DNA from: an uncultured Pirellulales bacterium
GTDB taxonomy: Bacteria; Planctomycetota; Planctomycetia; Pirellulales; Thermoguttaceae
Length of the DNA: 64,000 bases
Direction: 5' to 3'
Assembly: GCA_938015445.1 (NCBI GenBank)
Contig: CALLPE010000038.1
Location: 1-64,000 of the forward strand
This document shows positions 10,164 through 18,656 of the stretch, piece by piece (the stretch's first letter is position 1; every line of letters begins with the position of its first letter). A program made the translations under genes and the position numbers. The notes under the pieces were generated by a model. It had not been told where the DNA came from. It did not search any database and saw only the letters and a list, made by a program, of their open reading frames with translations.

Positions 10164-11132
10164 CTACACTTTGATGTTCACGATTTTGCGTATCACCAGG
10201 GCGCCGAGCAGTTGCATGATGATCGCGGCAACTAACATCTTTTTGCCCAGCGGATCAGTGAACAGGATCATGACGTACGCCGGGTTGAGTTGGTATACGG
10301 CAAGAAACAGCACCACCGGCAGCGCCAGCAGTACTGTGCCCGACAGACGACCTTCGCCCGTTAGTGCCTGGACTTGCCCCCAAATACGGAACCGGTCGCG
10401 AATCAGCGAACCGATCTTGTCCAATATTTCGGCCAAATCGCCGCCGGTTTGCCGCTGGAGGATCAGTGCAGTGGCAAAGAACTTCAGGTCCAAGTTGGGC
10501 ACCCGATTGGTAAGGTCCTCCAGCGATTCTTCCAAAGGTATGCCCAGGTTCTGCTCTTCAAACACCCGGCCGAACTCCTTGGAAATCGGTGGCGGCATTT
10601 CGTTGGCCACCAGGTTGAAACCGAAGCCGATGCTTTGCCCTGCGCGGAGCGAGCGCGCGAGCATTTCCAGGGCTTCGGGCAGTTGGGCAGCAAAAGTCTT
10701 CAGCCGACGACGACGCCGATACAGCAGCCACACCAGCGGCAGACTGCCTAGCATCAAACTCACCAGCGGGGCTAGCACCGGATGAATTCCCAGCAGTACC
10801 GAAAAAAACATGCCCACCAACGCCAGCACCCCGGTAACAGCCGCCAACTTGGTCAGCGTTAGCGAGACGTCGGCCTGCTCGAACAGCAAATTGATGTTGC
10901 CGAACCGCTCGAAGAAGCGGTCGAACAAGTTGGGCGTTTTGTCGAGCGGCTGGGCGAGCACGCTGCTTTGTTTGAGCGACTCCTTGGCGGCGGCCGTGGT
11001 GCTGCCGGCCAGCAGCTCCAAGCGGTCTTCCATGCGGCTGGTGTGCGGGGCACGCAGCAACATGGCCACTGCGCCGACCAGCGCCGAGACTCCCACGAAA
11101 ACCGCCAAGGGGATGAGCAACTGGCTCAGCAT
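10164..11132 (-). CDS. tadB: Tad secretion inner-membrane protein TadB (type II secretion F family)
   Basis: A 322-residue paralogue of TadC, with an N-terminal helix (LLIPLAVFVGVSALVGAVAMLL), two central hydrophobic segments, a T2SSF domain (LPEALEMLARSLRAGQSIGFGF and ATALILQRQTGGDLAEILDKI) and a C-terminal helix. A GGAGG motif lies eight bases upstream of the ATG at 11132, inside the end of tadA; the two genes are separated by four bases, so they are probably translationally coupled. It works with TadC as the polytopic core to which the TadA ATPase docks. Confidence 0.9.
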   Translation of the reverse strand: MLSQLLIPLAVFVGVSALVGAVAMLLRAPHTSRMEDRLELLAGSTTAAAKESLKQSSVLAQPLDKTPNLFDRFFERFGNINLLFEQADVSLTLTKLAAVTGVLALVGMFFSVLLGIHPVLAPLVSLMLGSLPLVWLLYRRRRRLKTFAAQLPEALEMLARSLRAGQSIGFGFNLVANEMPPPISKEFGRVFEEQNLGIPLEESLEDLTNRVPNLDLKFFATALILQRQTGGDLAEILDKIGSLIRDRFRIWGQVQALTGEGRLSGTVLLALPVVLFLAVYQLNPAYVMILFTDPLGKKMLVAAIIMQLLGALVIRKIVNIKV

Positions 11133-11136
11133 AATG

Positions 11137-12456
11137 CTAATCCTCCATCATCACGCGTTCGCGGAAGGCGCTAGCCGGTAGCCGCACGCCTGCCGCTTCC
11201 AGCCGCGGCATGAAAGTGGGACGTATGCCCGTGGCCACAAACCGCCCGTATGCACGACCGTTCTCGTCCACCCCAAGTTTTTCGTACCGGTAGATGTCCT
11301 GCATGACTACGGTATCTTGCTCCATCCCCACTACTTCGGTGATGTATGTAATTTTTCGTGCGCCGCCTTGCAGCCGGGCAGCCTGGACGATCAGGTCCAC
11401 AGCGCTGGCGATTTGCGTGCGCATGGCTTTCAGCGGCAGCTCGAAGCCGGCCATCATGATCATCGTTTCCAATCGGGCGATGGCGTCGCGCGGCGAATTG
11501 GCGTGGATTGTAGTCATCGATCCTTCGTGGCCGGTGTTCATCGCCTGGAGCATATCTAGCGCTTCCGCGCCGCGGCACTCGCCGATGATGATCCGCTCCG
11601 GCCGCATACGCAGTGCGTTGCGCACCAGATCGGTGGCCGTGATGGCCCCCTTGCCTTCGATATTCGGCGGCCTGGTTTCCAATCGCACTACATGGTCCTG
11701 TTGAAGTTGAAGCTCGGCGGCGTCTTCGATGGTGATGATCCGCTCGCTGTTGGGAATGAAGCTGGAAAGCGTGTTCAGCAGCGTGGTCTTACCGGAGCCA
11801 GTGCCGCCGGAAATGATGATGTTCAACCGCGCCTTGATCGCTCCCTCCAGCAGCATGACCATCTCGGGCGTGAAGGCCTTGAAGTTCAGCAAATCTTCCA
11901 GCTTCAGCGGATTAGTGCCGAATCGCCGGATGGAGACCGCCGGGCCGTCCAACGCCAGCGGGGGAATGATGGCGTTGAAGCGCGAGCCGTCGAGCATGCG
12001 GGCGTCGACCATCGGGCAGGTTTCGTCCACCCGGCGGCCCACCTTGGAGATGATCCGGTCGATGATCTGCATCAGGTGATCGTTGTCGCGGAAGGTGACA
12101 TTGGTCTTTTCCATCCTTCCACGGCGTTCGCAGTACACGTTCTTGGGGCCGTTGATGAGGATGTCGCTGATGGTTGGGTCTTTCAGCAGCATCTCCAGCG
12201 GTCCCAGGCCGAACGTTTCATCGAGCACTTCATTGACCAGCCGTTCCCGCTCGGCGCGGTTGAGCAGCGCGTTTTCGCTGTCGCACAAATGCTCGACGAC
12301 CAAGCGGATTTCGCGCCGTAGAACTTCGCCCTCCAGTTCGCTCACTTTCGACAAGTCGAGCTTGTCGACCAGCTTGCTGTGGATCCGTTGCTTCAGTTGC
12401 TCGAAGGTCGCTTCTTTGGGATCCGTCGGACGCAGGGGAACGTTGATCTTGGGCAT
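11137..12456 (-). CDS. tadA: Tad/CpaF-type secretion ATPase
   Basis: A 439-residue hexameric ATPase that powers Tad pilus assembly. Walker A is GGTGSGKTT near residues 216-224, Walker B is IIIGECRG, and the His-box region [16 protein letters not shown] follows, all typical of CpaF/TadA. The N-terminal domain begins [23 protein letters not shown] and includes the helical [17 protein letters not shown] segment. The open frame runs 46 codons further upstream, but that extension is low-complexity and unrelated to the family, so the ATG at 12456 is used. It is the first gene of the tadABC operon. Confidence 0.95.
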   Translation of the reverse strand: MPKINVPLRPTDPKEATFEQLKQRIHSKLVDKLDLSKVSELEGEVLRREIRLVVEHLCDSENALLNRAERERLVNEVLDETFGLGPLEMLLKDPTISDILINGPKNVYCERRGRMEKTNVTFRDNDHLMQIIDRIISKVGRRVDETCPMVDARMLDGSRFNAIIPPLALDGPAVSIRRFGTNPLKLEDLLNFKAFTPEMVMLLEGAIKARLNIIISGGTGSGKTTLLNTLSSFIPNSERIITIEDAAELQLQQDHVVRLETRPPNIEGKGAITATDLVRNALRMRPERIIIGECRGAEALDMLQAMNTGHEGSMTTIHANSPRDAIARLETMIMMAGFELPLKAMRTQIASAVDLIVQAARLQGGARKITYITEVVGMEQDTVVMQDIYRYEKLGVDENGRAYGRFVATGIRPTFMPRLEAAGVRLPASAFRERVMMED

Positions 12457-13036
12457 AGCAGTGTTTCGGTGACTTGCAGAATCCTTAGTTCGCCAACACT
12501 CGCCCCAACACCGCCAAAGCGAATCGATGGAAGTACAGCCGGTGGCGCCGGCCGCAAAAGCCCAGCCCGCCGACCAATCTCCAGCGCATCGCACGCTGCG
12601 CGATGTCCGGCCCGGCGTTAAAAAATTTGGCCGGTCGGCGACGTCTGCGCAACCTGTATCGCTTCCTTAGATAACATAGCTTGTGGCGGGGCGATTGCCC
12701 GACCATCCAGCGCACACACAGCCCGGCGGATGCAAGACGTTACGGATAAACCGGATTTAACGCGCGTCACTGCCGAAGCGGCGACGATTACGGGTACACG
12801 GCGCCGTCGGCGCCGCAGTGCGGCGGCGGGCCGGCGGGGCACACGAACGCAAGGTTCCCCCGGTTAGTTTGTGCAATTGCTTATGCCGATCAGATCGTGG
12901 AATTGCTTATGCCGGTTAGATTGTGGAAACGCTGCGGCTCTTCTATATTATCCCCATGACTGGGTTAAGTTTTCTGTTGCCATTACTCCCATCGCTGTGT
13001 TTACCACTGTTGATCGTGTATCGAGGGAATCTTGCC
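12457..13036. other. Intergenic region between divergent tadA and DUF2961 genes
   Basis: A 580-base gap with no recognisable gene. It holds a short tandem array (see 12869-12938). The open frame that extends the DUF2961 gene back to 12923 runs through the array and is not taken as coding. Confidence 0.5.
12869..12938. repeat. Tandem repeat, 26-bp unit, about 2.7 copies
   Basis: Two 26-base units at 12869-12894 and 12895-12920 share the core AATTGCTTATGCCG, and a third, decayed copy starts at 12921 (TTGTGGAAACGC). Four bases differ between the first two units. Confidence 0.8.
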
Positions 13037-15112
13037 ATGGGGAACTCACTTCTGGCGCATCGTAAGGCGATTGGCGCAATTTTGGCGCTGATGACCTGGT
13101 GCCTCTTCTGCTCGGCGTTTGGCTCGTGGTTGGCGTTTGCCCCGCAAGCTTTGGCAGCCGAGACGCTCACTTATGTGGACCTTGTCAACCGAATGTTGGA
13201 CCTGGAGCGACTGGCCGTGTTGCCCGCGGCGGGGGAAAGCTGCGCCCAGTGGTCCAGTTACGACCGGGCCAGCAAATACGACGAAGCCACAGGCAGGTAT
13301 ATCAACTGGGGAGCCAACGGCGACGGAAATGGGATCATCCGCAAGGAGGGCAATCTTTCGGTGATGGCCGAGATGGAAGGCCCGGGCTGTATTTGGCGAA
13401 TCTGGTCCGCTCGGGCACAAAGCGGCCGCGTGAAGATCTATCTCGACGGCCAAGAACAGCCCACCATCGACATGCCGTTCATCCACTACTTCGACGGCAA
13501 GCATCCACCGTTCAACTTCCCGATGCTCTCTTACGAGATGCGCACGCTAGGCTCTGCTGGTGAGAATTTGTATTTTCCGATCCCGTACCAAAAGTCGTGT
13601 AAGATAGTGGCCGAAGACGGCTGGGGCCAGTATTACCACTTTACCTACACCACTTTTCCCAAAGGAACGAAGCTACCCACCTTCAATCCGCAACTGTCGC
13701 CAGATGAACTCGAGGCCCTGAAGCGCGTGGATGCATTCTTCCGCGAAAAGCTGGGAACCGACCCCGCAGGCCAGCGCGAAGGTCAAAAGACCGAAATCAA
13801 GCAAGTCCGCGCCGAGCCGGGCAAGACGGCTTCGGTTGTCGAACTGACCGGACCGAGAGCCATTACCGCCATCAGGGTGAAAATGAACTTCGGCGGGCGC
13901 GACGACGAGGTAACGGCCTTGCGCCGCTTGGTGCTCCAGATCACCTTCGACGGCCAGCAGCAACCATCCGTTTGGTGTCCGCTGGGCGATTTCTTCGGCA
14001 CAACCCCCGGGGTGAACAAGTACCGCTCGCTAATGACCGGCATGACCGACGAAGGATTTTACAGCTTGTGGTACATGCCCTTCGGGCAGCGCGCAGTGGT
14101 AGAGCTTATCAACGACGATCGGGTGGCACGCGAGGCGACGTTCGAGATCGTTCATGCCCCGCTGTCGCGGCCAATGGATGCGCTGGGCTACTTCCACGCC
14201 AAATGGCATCGAGACATCTTTCCGGTCAGCAAAGACCGCCAGCCCGATTGGGTTATGCTCAAGACCGAAGGGCGTGGGCGGTTCTGTGGTGTGATGCTGC
14301 ACGTTTGGAATCCGCGCGGCAGTTGGTGGGGCGAAGGCGACGAGAAGTTCTTCGTCGACGGAGAGAAGTTTCCTTCCACTTTCGGCACCGGTTCTGAAGA
14401 TTACTTCGGATATGCCTGGTGTCATCCGGGCCGTTTCGAGCGGCCGTACCATGCCCAGACGATGACCGAAAACAACAAGGGCCATCAATCGGTGCTGCGC
14501 TGGCACGTGGTCGATAACGTGCCGTTCCACAAATCGTTCGAGGCCTGCATCGAGAAGTACTTCAGCAATTCGCGTCCGACCCTTTATGCCTGCGTGCCGG
14601 TGTGGTATTTGGCCGCCGGCGGAGTGGACCCCATCCGGCCGGTGCCAGTGCAGGAGCGCGACGGCTACTGCGTCGTGCCGCCCATGGACGGAGGCATCAG
14701 AATCATCGGTTCGCCCAAGGGAAATGTGGAAGTGCAGGACATGGCGCACTTCGGGGCGGGCAAATGGAAGAACGACGATCAGCTCTGGTGGACACGGGCC
14801 AAACCCGGCGACAAGTTAGAGCTTGGCTTCAGTGTCGATAAGCCTGGCACGTACCAGGTCAGCGTGTTGCTCACCAAGGCCCGCGATTACGCAATTGTGC
14901 AACTGTACTTGGACGGCAATAAAGTGGGCGAGCCGATCGACCTGTACAACCCCGATGTGATTCCCACCGGCCCGATCTCGCTGGGCCAGCATGAGCTGAG
15001 CAAGGGCGAGCACCGGTTGACGGTCGAGATTGTCGGCGCCAACGAAAAGGCGATCAAAGCATACATGTTCGGTCTGGACAGGATCGTGCTCGAACCGGCC
15101 AAGCAGCCCTGA
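13037..15112 (+). CDS. Exported DUF2961 (GH172-like) protein
   Basis: A 691-residue protein with a signal peptide (basic MGNSLLAHRK, hydrophobic AILALMTWCLFCSAF, cleavage near LAAE). The first 400 residues form a DUF2961 domain: ERLAVLPAAGESCAQWSSYDR at the start, GPGCIWRIWSA, GSGTDYF-like GTGSEDYFGYAW and a downstream RWH segment. DUF2961 is the core of glycoside hydrolase family 172, whose studied members act on fructose- and arabinose-containing glycans. The C-terminal 150 residues look like a beta-sandwich (YQVSVLLTKARDYAIVQLYLDG). GAGGGA lies eight bases before the ATG at 13037. It is followed by a sugar-type permease and binding protein, so a role in releasing sugars for uptake is plausible. 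Confidence 0.82.
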   Translation: MGNSLLAHRKAIGAILALMTWCLFCSAFGSWLAFAPQALAAETLTYVDLVNRMLDLERLAVLPAAGESCAQWSSYDRASKYDEATGRYINWGANGDGNGIIRKEGNLSVMAEMEGPGCIWRIWSARAQSGRVKIYLDGQEQPTIDMPFIHYFDGKHPPFNFPMLSYEMRTLGSAGENLYFPIPYQKSCKIVAEDGWGQYYHFTYTTFPKGTKLPTFNPQLSPDELEALKRVDAFFREKLGTDPAGQREGQKTEIKQVRAEPGKTASVVELTGPRAITAIRVKMNFGGRDDEVTALRRLVLQITFDGQQQPSVWCPLGDFFGTTPGVNKYRSLMTGMTDEGFYSLWYMPFGQRAVVELINDDRVAREATFEIVHAPLSRPMDALGYFHAKWHRDIFPVSKDRQPDWVMLKTEGRGRFCGVMLHVWNPRGSWWGEGDEKFFVDGEKFPSTFGTGSEDYFGYAWCHPGRFERPYHAQTMTENNKGHQSVLRWHVVDNVPFHKSFEACIEKYFSNSRPTLYACVPVWYLAAGGVDPIRPVPVQERDGYCVVPPMDGGIRIIGSPKGNVEVQDMAHFGAGKWKNDDQLWWTRAKPGDKLELGFSVDKPGTYQVSVLLTKARDYAIVQLYLDGNKVGEPIDLYNPDVIPTGPISLGQHELSKGEHRLTVEIVGANEKAIKAYMFGLDRIVLEPAKQP

Positions 15113-15167
15113 GTTTAAGATAGCAACCAGCAAACCATCGTTGTGCTTGCGACTTCTTGCCACGGCG

Positions 15168-16337
15168 ATGCAGCGCTTGTCGAACTATTTTCTGGCAGCC
15201 GCCACCGCCGCCGGGTTCGCGGCAGCCCCGTTGTTGCGCGGCTATAGCTTTTTCTCGCCAGCAACGCGGACCGTCCTAGCACTGGGATGTTACGTTCTGG
15301 GCCTGGTAGGCGTGTTCGTACTTTTGCGGCGTGTGTCGGGGGAAATGTCTGCCGACTCTGCCTTGGCTCGAATCGCCAGCCGCCAAGCCGTCCGGGCTAC
15401 GATCGCACTGGCGCTGGTGCTGTACTTGGGAGTGATCTTTCACGCCAACGGGTCGTTCTTCAAGCCCGAAACACACACCACTGCTTGGTTGCAGGCCTCG
15501 GAGTATGGGATGCTGGCCTGCGGAATAACGCTCGTGATCATTAGCGGGGGCATCGACTTGTCGGTCGGCAGCGTGCTCGGCTTGGTGGCGGTGTGCTTCG
15601 CGCTGATGAGCATCCACTGGCAATGGTCGGCATGGTTGGCAGTGCCGGCAGCGCTGGCCATCGGCTTGTGTTGCGGGACCGTTTCCGGCGTGCTGACAGC
15701 CACTTTTCGCATTCAGCCGTTCATCGCCACTCTGGCCATGATGGCCTTTGCTCGTGGCCTGGCTAAGACCGTCAGCGGCGGACGCAAGGTCTTCACCGTG
15801 GTACCTCTGCCCGACGGCAGCTTCAAAGAAGTTCCCGTTCCGAAGGTATTCGAGACGTTGGTGGCGCGGGTGCTGGGCGATACTATTTCGGTAGTGACGA
15901 TAATCTTCCTGGCCTGCGCCGCAATTGCCTGGTTCGCCCTGGCCTGGCGACGCTGGGGACGACAACTGTACGCCGTAGGCGGAAACGAGCAAGCGGCCCG
16001 GCTATCGGGCATTCGGGTAGAGCAGGTACGGATACTGGCCTACGCCGCCTCGGGTTTGCTGGCCGCCGTAGCTGGCATTTGCCATGCCGCACAGGAATGC
16101 CAAGGCGACCCTGAAGCAGGCATCGGATACGAACTGACCGCCATCGCCATGGTGGTCATCGGCGGCACCAGTTTGGCAGGCGGCACAGGGGGCATCGGGC
16201 TGACGCTTATCGGAACGCTCACTTTCGGTTATCTTGAAAAAATACTGAGCATCAACAATGTTCCCCAGGCAGGGCGGTTGATGCTCACCGGGCTGATTAT
16301 CGTCGCGGCCGTGCTCACCCAGCGCCGACATCAATGA
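15168..16337 (+). CDS. Ribose/xylose-type ABC transporter permease
   Basis: A 389-residue BPD_transp_2 (RbsC-like) permease with about ten hydrophobic segments. Family hallmarks are IISGGIDLSVGSVLGLVAV, IATLAMMAFARGLAKTVSGG and the C-terminal VVIGGTSLAGGTGGIG. It would form the membrane channel of a CUT2-type sugar importer. The start is the ATG at 15168, 55 bases after the DUF2961 gene; the longer frame overlaps that gene and is not used. The binding-protein gene follows after 86 bases. The required RbsA-type double ATPase is not encoded nearby. Confidence 0.88.
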   Translation: MQRLSNYFLAAATAAGFAAAPLLRGYSFFSPATRTVLALGCYVLGLVGVFVLLRRVSGEMSADSALARIASRQAVRATIALALVLYLGVIFHANGSFFKPETHTTAWLQASEYGMLACGITLVIISGGIDLSVGSVLGLVAVCFALMSIHWQWSAWLAVPAALAIGLCCGTVSGVLTATFRIQPFIATLAMMAFARGLAKTVSGGRKVFTVVPLPDGSFKEVPVPKVFETLVARVLGDTISVVTIIFLACAAIAWFALAWRRWGRQLYAVGGNEQAARLSGIRVEQVRILAYAASGLLAAVAGICHAAQECQGDPEAGIGYELTAIAMVVIGGTSLAGGTGGIGLTLIGTLTFGYLEKILSINNVPQAGRLMLTGLIIVAAVLTQRRHQ

Positions 16338-16423
16338 ACGGCGCGCATGGCGGCTGACAGTGGCACGCTCCAGCGTAACAGCAAGCTGAATGCACCAAAT
16401 CGAAAGCATAGGCGGGTGAAAAC

Positions 16424-17404
16424 ATGCTTTGGAAATCTCGCTGCGCGCGGCGTTGTCTGCAAACGCTGGTCTGTTCGTTGACGCTGCTGTTGCTGGTCGG
16501 ATGTCCGCAACCGGCTGAGCAAACGCCTGACGGCAAACCGAAGAAGTTCCGCATCGGCATGAGCCAGTGCAACCTGGGCGAGCCGTGGCGCGTGCAGATG
16601 AACGCCGACATCAAAGCCGCCGCAGAAGCTCATGCCGATCTGATCGAAGTGGTCTTCAAGGATGCCCAAAACGACACACTTACCCAGCAACGCCACGTCG
16701 AGGAGTTCATCAGCGACCGAATGGACTTGATAATCATTAGCCCTAAGGAAGCGATGCCGCTTACCGAACCGGTCGGCAGGGCCATCGACGCCGGTATTCC
16801 GGTGATTGTGCTCGACCGGGCGATCGTCGGCGACAAGTACACTTGCTTCATCGGGGCCAACAACAAGCAGATCGGGCACGCGGCCGGCCGGTGGTTGGCC
16901 AGCCGGTTCCCTCCACCGCAGGAAGTAAAAATCGTGGAGCTGAAAGGGCTGATGACCTCCACGCCTGGCCAGGACCGCCACAGCGGTTTTCGGGAAGCGA
17001 TCAGGGACGAGCCGCGCTTGCAAGTGATCTTCGAGGCGGAGATGAATTGGCTAGGCCCCAACGCTAGGAAAGAAATGGAATCGGCCCTAGCGCGCTTCGA
17101 GCGGATCGACGCCGTTTACGCCCACAACGACCCCGGCGCTTACGGCGCGTATCTGGCGGCGAAGGCCGTGGGCCGCGAAAAACAGATCGTATTCATCGGC
17201 ATCGACGCCCTGCCGCACGAAGGCCAAGCTTACGTGCGCCAGGGCGTATTGGACGCCACCTTCGAATATCCCACCGGTGGCAAGGAAGCAATCGAAACGG
17301 CTCTAAAAATCCTCAACCGGCAGGAAGTGCCCAAGAAAATCGAACTTAAATCACGGCTGTTTACCAAGGAGAATATCGACCGCGGCGGCCAGTTGCTCGA
17401 TTAA
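16424..17404 (+). CDS. Sugar-binding lipoprotein (periplasmic binding protein type 1)
   Basis: A 326-residue RbsB-like substrate-binding protein. The N-terminus has a lipoprotein signal (LTLLLLVGC, lipobox LVGC), then the mature domain starting KKFRIGMSQCNLGEPWR. DLIIISPKEAMPLTEPVGRAIDAGIPVIVLDRA and VYAHNDPGAYGAYLAAKA are typical of Peripla_BP_4 proteins that bind monosaccharides. It would deliver its ligand to the permease encoded just upstream. The ligand cannot be deduced from sequence; the neighbouring DUF2961 enzyme suggests a pentose, fructose or similar sugar. Confidence 0.88.
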   Translation: MLWKSRCARRCLQTLVCSLTLLLLVGCPQPAEQTPDGKPKKFRIGMSQCNLGEPWRVQMNADIKAAAEAHADLIEVVFKDAQNDTLTQQRHVEEFISDRMDLIIISPKEAMPLTEPVGRAIDAGIPVIVLDRAIVGDKYTCFIGANNKQIGHAAGRWLASRFPPPQEVKIVELKGLMTSTPGQDRHSGFREAIRDEPRLQVIFEAEMNWLGPNARKEMESALARFERIDAVYAHNDPGAYGAYLAAKAVGREKQIVFIGIDALPHEGQAYVRQGVLDATFEYPTGGKEAIETALKILNRQEVPKKIELKSRLFTKENIDRGGQLLD

Positions 17405-17446
17405 GCCGCCAACCAGCTCGCCCTCCTACGGCCGAAAATGGGTCGG

Positions 17447-17630
17447 CACAAGTCGAGCCACTTTACCACACAAATCAAAGTTACTCAGCAGGCAAGTCAA
17501 CACTGCTGGTTAGACAACTCAACGCTGCTCGCCGCGCGACGCGAGACTAGTCACAGTTCTGGTGAACAGTATCGGGCGCACAGCCAAACAGCTTAACACT
17601 ACTGATAGCACAACTCGAAACCGCTCACCG
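17447..17630. repeat. Degenerate tandem repeat, about 22-bp unit, about 8 copies
   Basis: Units begin CA(A/C)A(G/A/C)TC and continue with CACTGCT or close variants. The clearest units are near 17494 (CAAGTCAACACTGCTGG), 17516 (CAACTCAACGCTGCTCG), 17589 (CAGCTTAACACTACTGA) and 17611 (CAACTCGAAACCGCTC). Spacing is mostly 22 bases, with one or two longer intervals. The array fills the gap between the binding-protein gene and the Spy-like gene. Confidence 0.6.
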
Positions 17631-17657
17631 TGCGTCCCCGCTCGTGGCGTCTTCCTG

Positions 17658-18329
17658 CTACGGTTGTTTTGGCGGCTCAGGGCTAGGACGAAACTCTTCG
17701 AACAGCCGGCCCGGTGTCCTGGTGAGTTCTTCGAGCCGGTTGCGTTGTTCGGGCGTAAGCACGTCGAGCAGTTTGGCCTGGCTTTCTTGATACGCCTCCG
17801 TCAACTTCTGCTGAAGTTCTCTGGTTTTCTGCTGCGTCTGGTTGCGGATGTCGGCGATCTTCTTCTTTTGCTCCTCGCTCAGTCCAAGCCGTTCCAGCAT
17901 TTGGGGCCAACTCAAGTAGGTCCCTAGCCGCTGGCGTTCTTCGATTTTCCTCAACAGCGCAAGCTGGTGCGGAAGGAGAACTTTTTCCACTTCCGCCTTG
18001 GCATCCTCGATCCGCTTCTGGTACCGCTCGCGCATTTTGGCGAAGAACTCCTGCCGTTCTTCCGGCGTCATGTCGCGGTACTTGGCCCATTGCTTTTGAT
18101 CCTCCTGCATATCCTCATAGACTTTCTTGGCGATCTCCTCCAACCGCTTCTTTTGTTCGGGAACCAGTTCCAGTTCCTTCTGCACGTACTCTTGTTGCAG
18201 CATATAGTAGCCGGGCAGATAGTAGTATCCTGGGCCCGGCCAACCCTGGAAGGCGCTTCGGCTGTCTTCAGCAGCCAGCACCACCGTGGGAAGCAGCACT
18301 ACCGTAACCAGCAACATAGCGATTTTCAT
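17658..18329 (-). CDS. Exported Spy/CpxP-like coiled-coil protein
   Basis: A 223-residue protein with a signal peptide (MKIAMLLVTVVLLPTVVLA, cleavage before AEDS) and a mature part that is almost entirely charged helix. It contains several 'L(T/S)xEQ' type motifs (LVPEQKKRLEEI, MTPEERQEFFAKM, LSEEQKKKIADI, LTPEQRNRLEEL), the hallmark of Spy/CpxP-like periplasmic proteins that buffer misfolded proteins or metals. Its N-terminal mature part is Tyr/Gly/Pro-rich. The ATG at 18329 is set by a strong AAAGGAG seven bases upstream; frames that extend further upstream are not coding-like. A 19-base palindrome lies about 50 bases upstream. The exact function is unknown. Confidence 0.75.
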   Translation of the reverse strand: MKIAMLLVTVVLLPTVVLAAEDSRSAFQGWPGPGYYYLPGYYMLQQEYVQKELELVPEQKKRLEEIAKKVYEDMQEDQKQWAKYRDMTPEERQEFFAKMRERYQKRIEDAKAEVEKVLLPHQLALLRKIEERQRLGTYLSWPQMLERLGLSEEQKKKIADIRNQTQQKTRELQQKLTEAYQESQAKLLDVLTPEQRNRLEELTRTPGRLFEEFRPSPEPPKQP

Positions 18330-18375
18330 ACCACGCTCCTTTGCCATAAGACACTTGATTGTCGATGCGGCCTTG

Positions 18376-18394
18376 CACGTGGACCATCCACGTG
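18376..18394. promoter_or_regulatory. Perfect palindrome upstream of the Spy-like gene (operator candidate)
   Basis: CACGTGGA and TCCACGTG form a perfect inverted repeat around a three-base CCA spacer. It lies 46-65 bases upstream of the Spy-like start codon, where a regulator of its promoter would be expected to bind. No regulator can be assigned. Confidence 0.5.
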
Positions 18395-18437
18395 ATTGCG
18401 CCGGCCGAGCATCGTTGAGCTTGCTAGGCTGCCGCGT

Positions 18438-18551
18438 GTGCACAACACCTGCGTAGTCGTTCATGGCGTGCAACATCGGCGCAGTCATTCAAAGCGCGCA
18501 ATGCCAGCGTAAGCCTTTTGCGCGCGCACCATCAGCGCATGCTTTCTAAGG
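18438..18551. repeat. Tandem repeat, 28-bp unit, 4 copies
   Basis: Units start at 18438 (30 bases), 18468, 18496 and 18524 (28 bases each). Each begins G(T/C)GCA and carries a shared core near (A)ACATCGGCGCAGTC or CCATCAGCGCATGC, then TTC(A/T)AAG. The array fills the gap upstream of the Spy-like gene and beyond the end of the BlaR1 gene; the rest of 18330-18656 shows no gene. Confidence 0.75.
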
Positions 18552-18656
18552 GATTTTTCAGCTACACCCTCAGATACCTGCCGCGCAACTGGGCGGCTCG
18601 ACGTACTGCCCAAGCCGCAAACGTCGCACAAGCAGTTTGCAGGTTTCAGCTATGCG

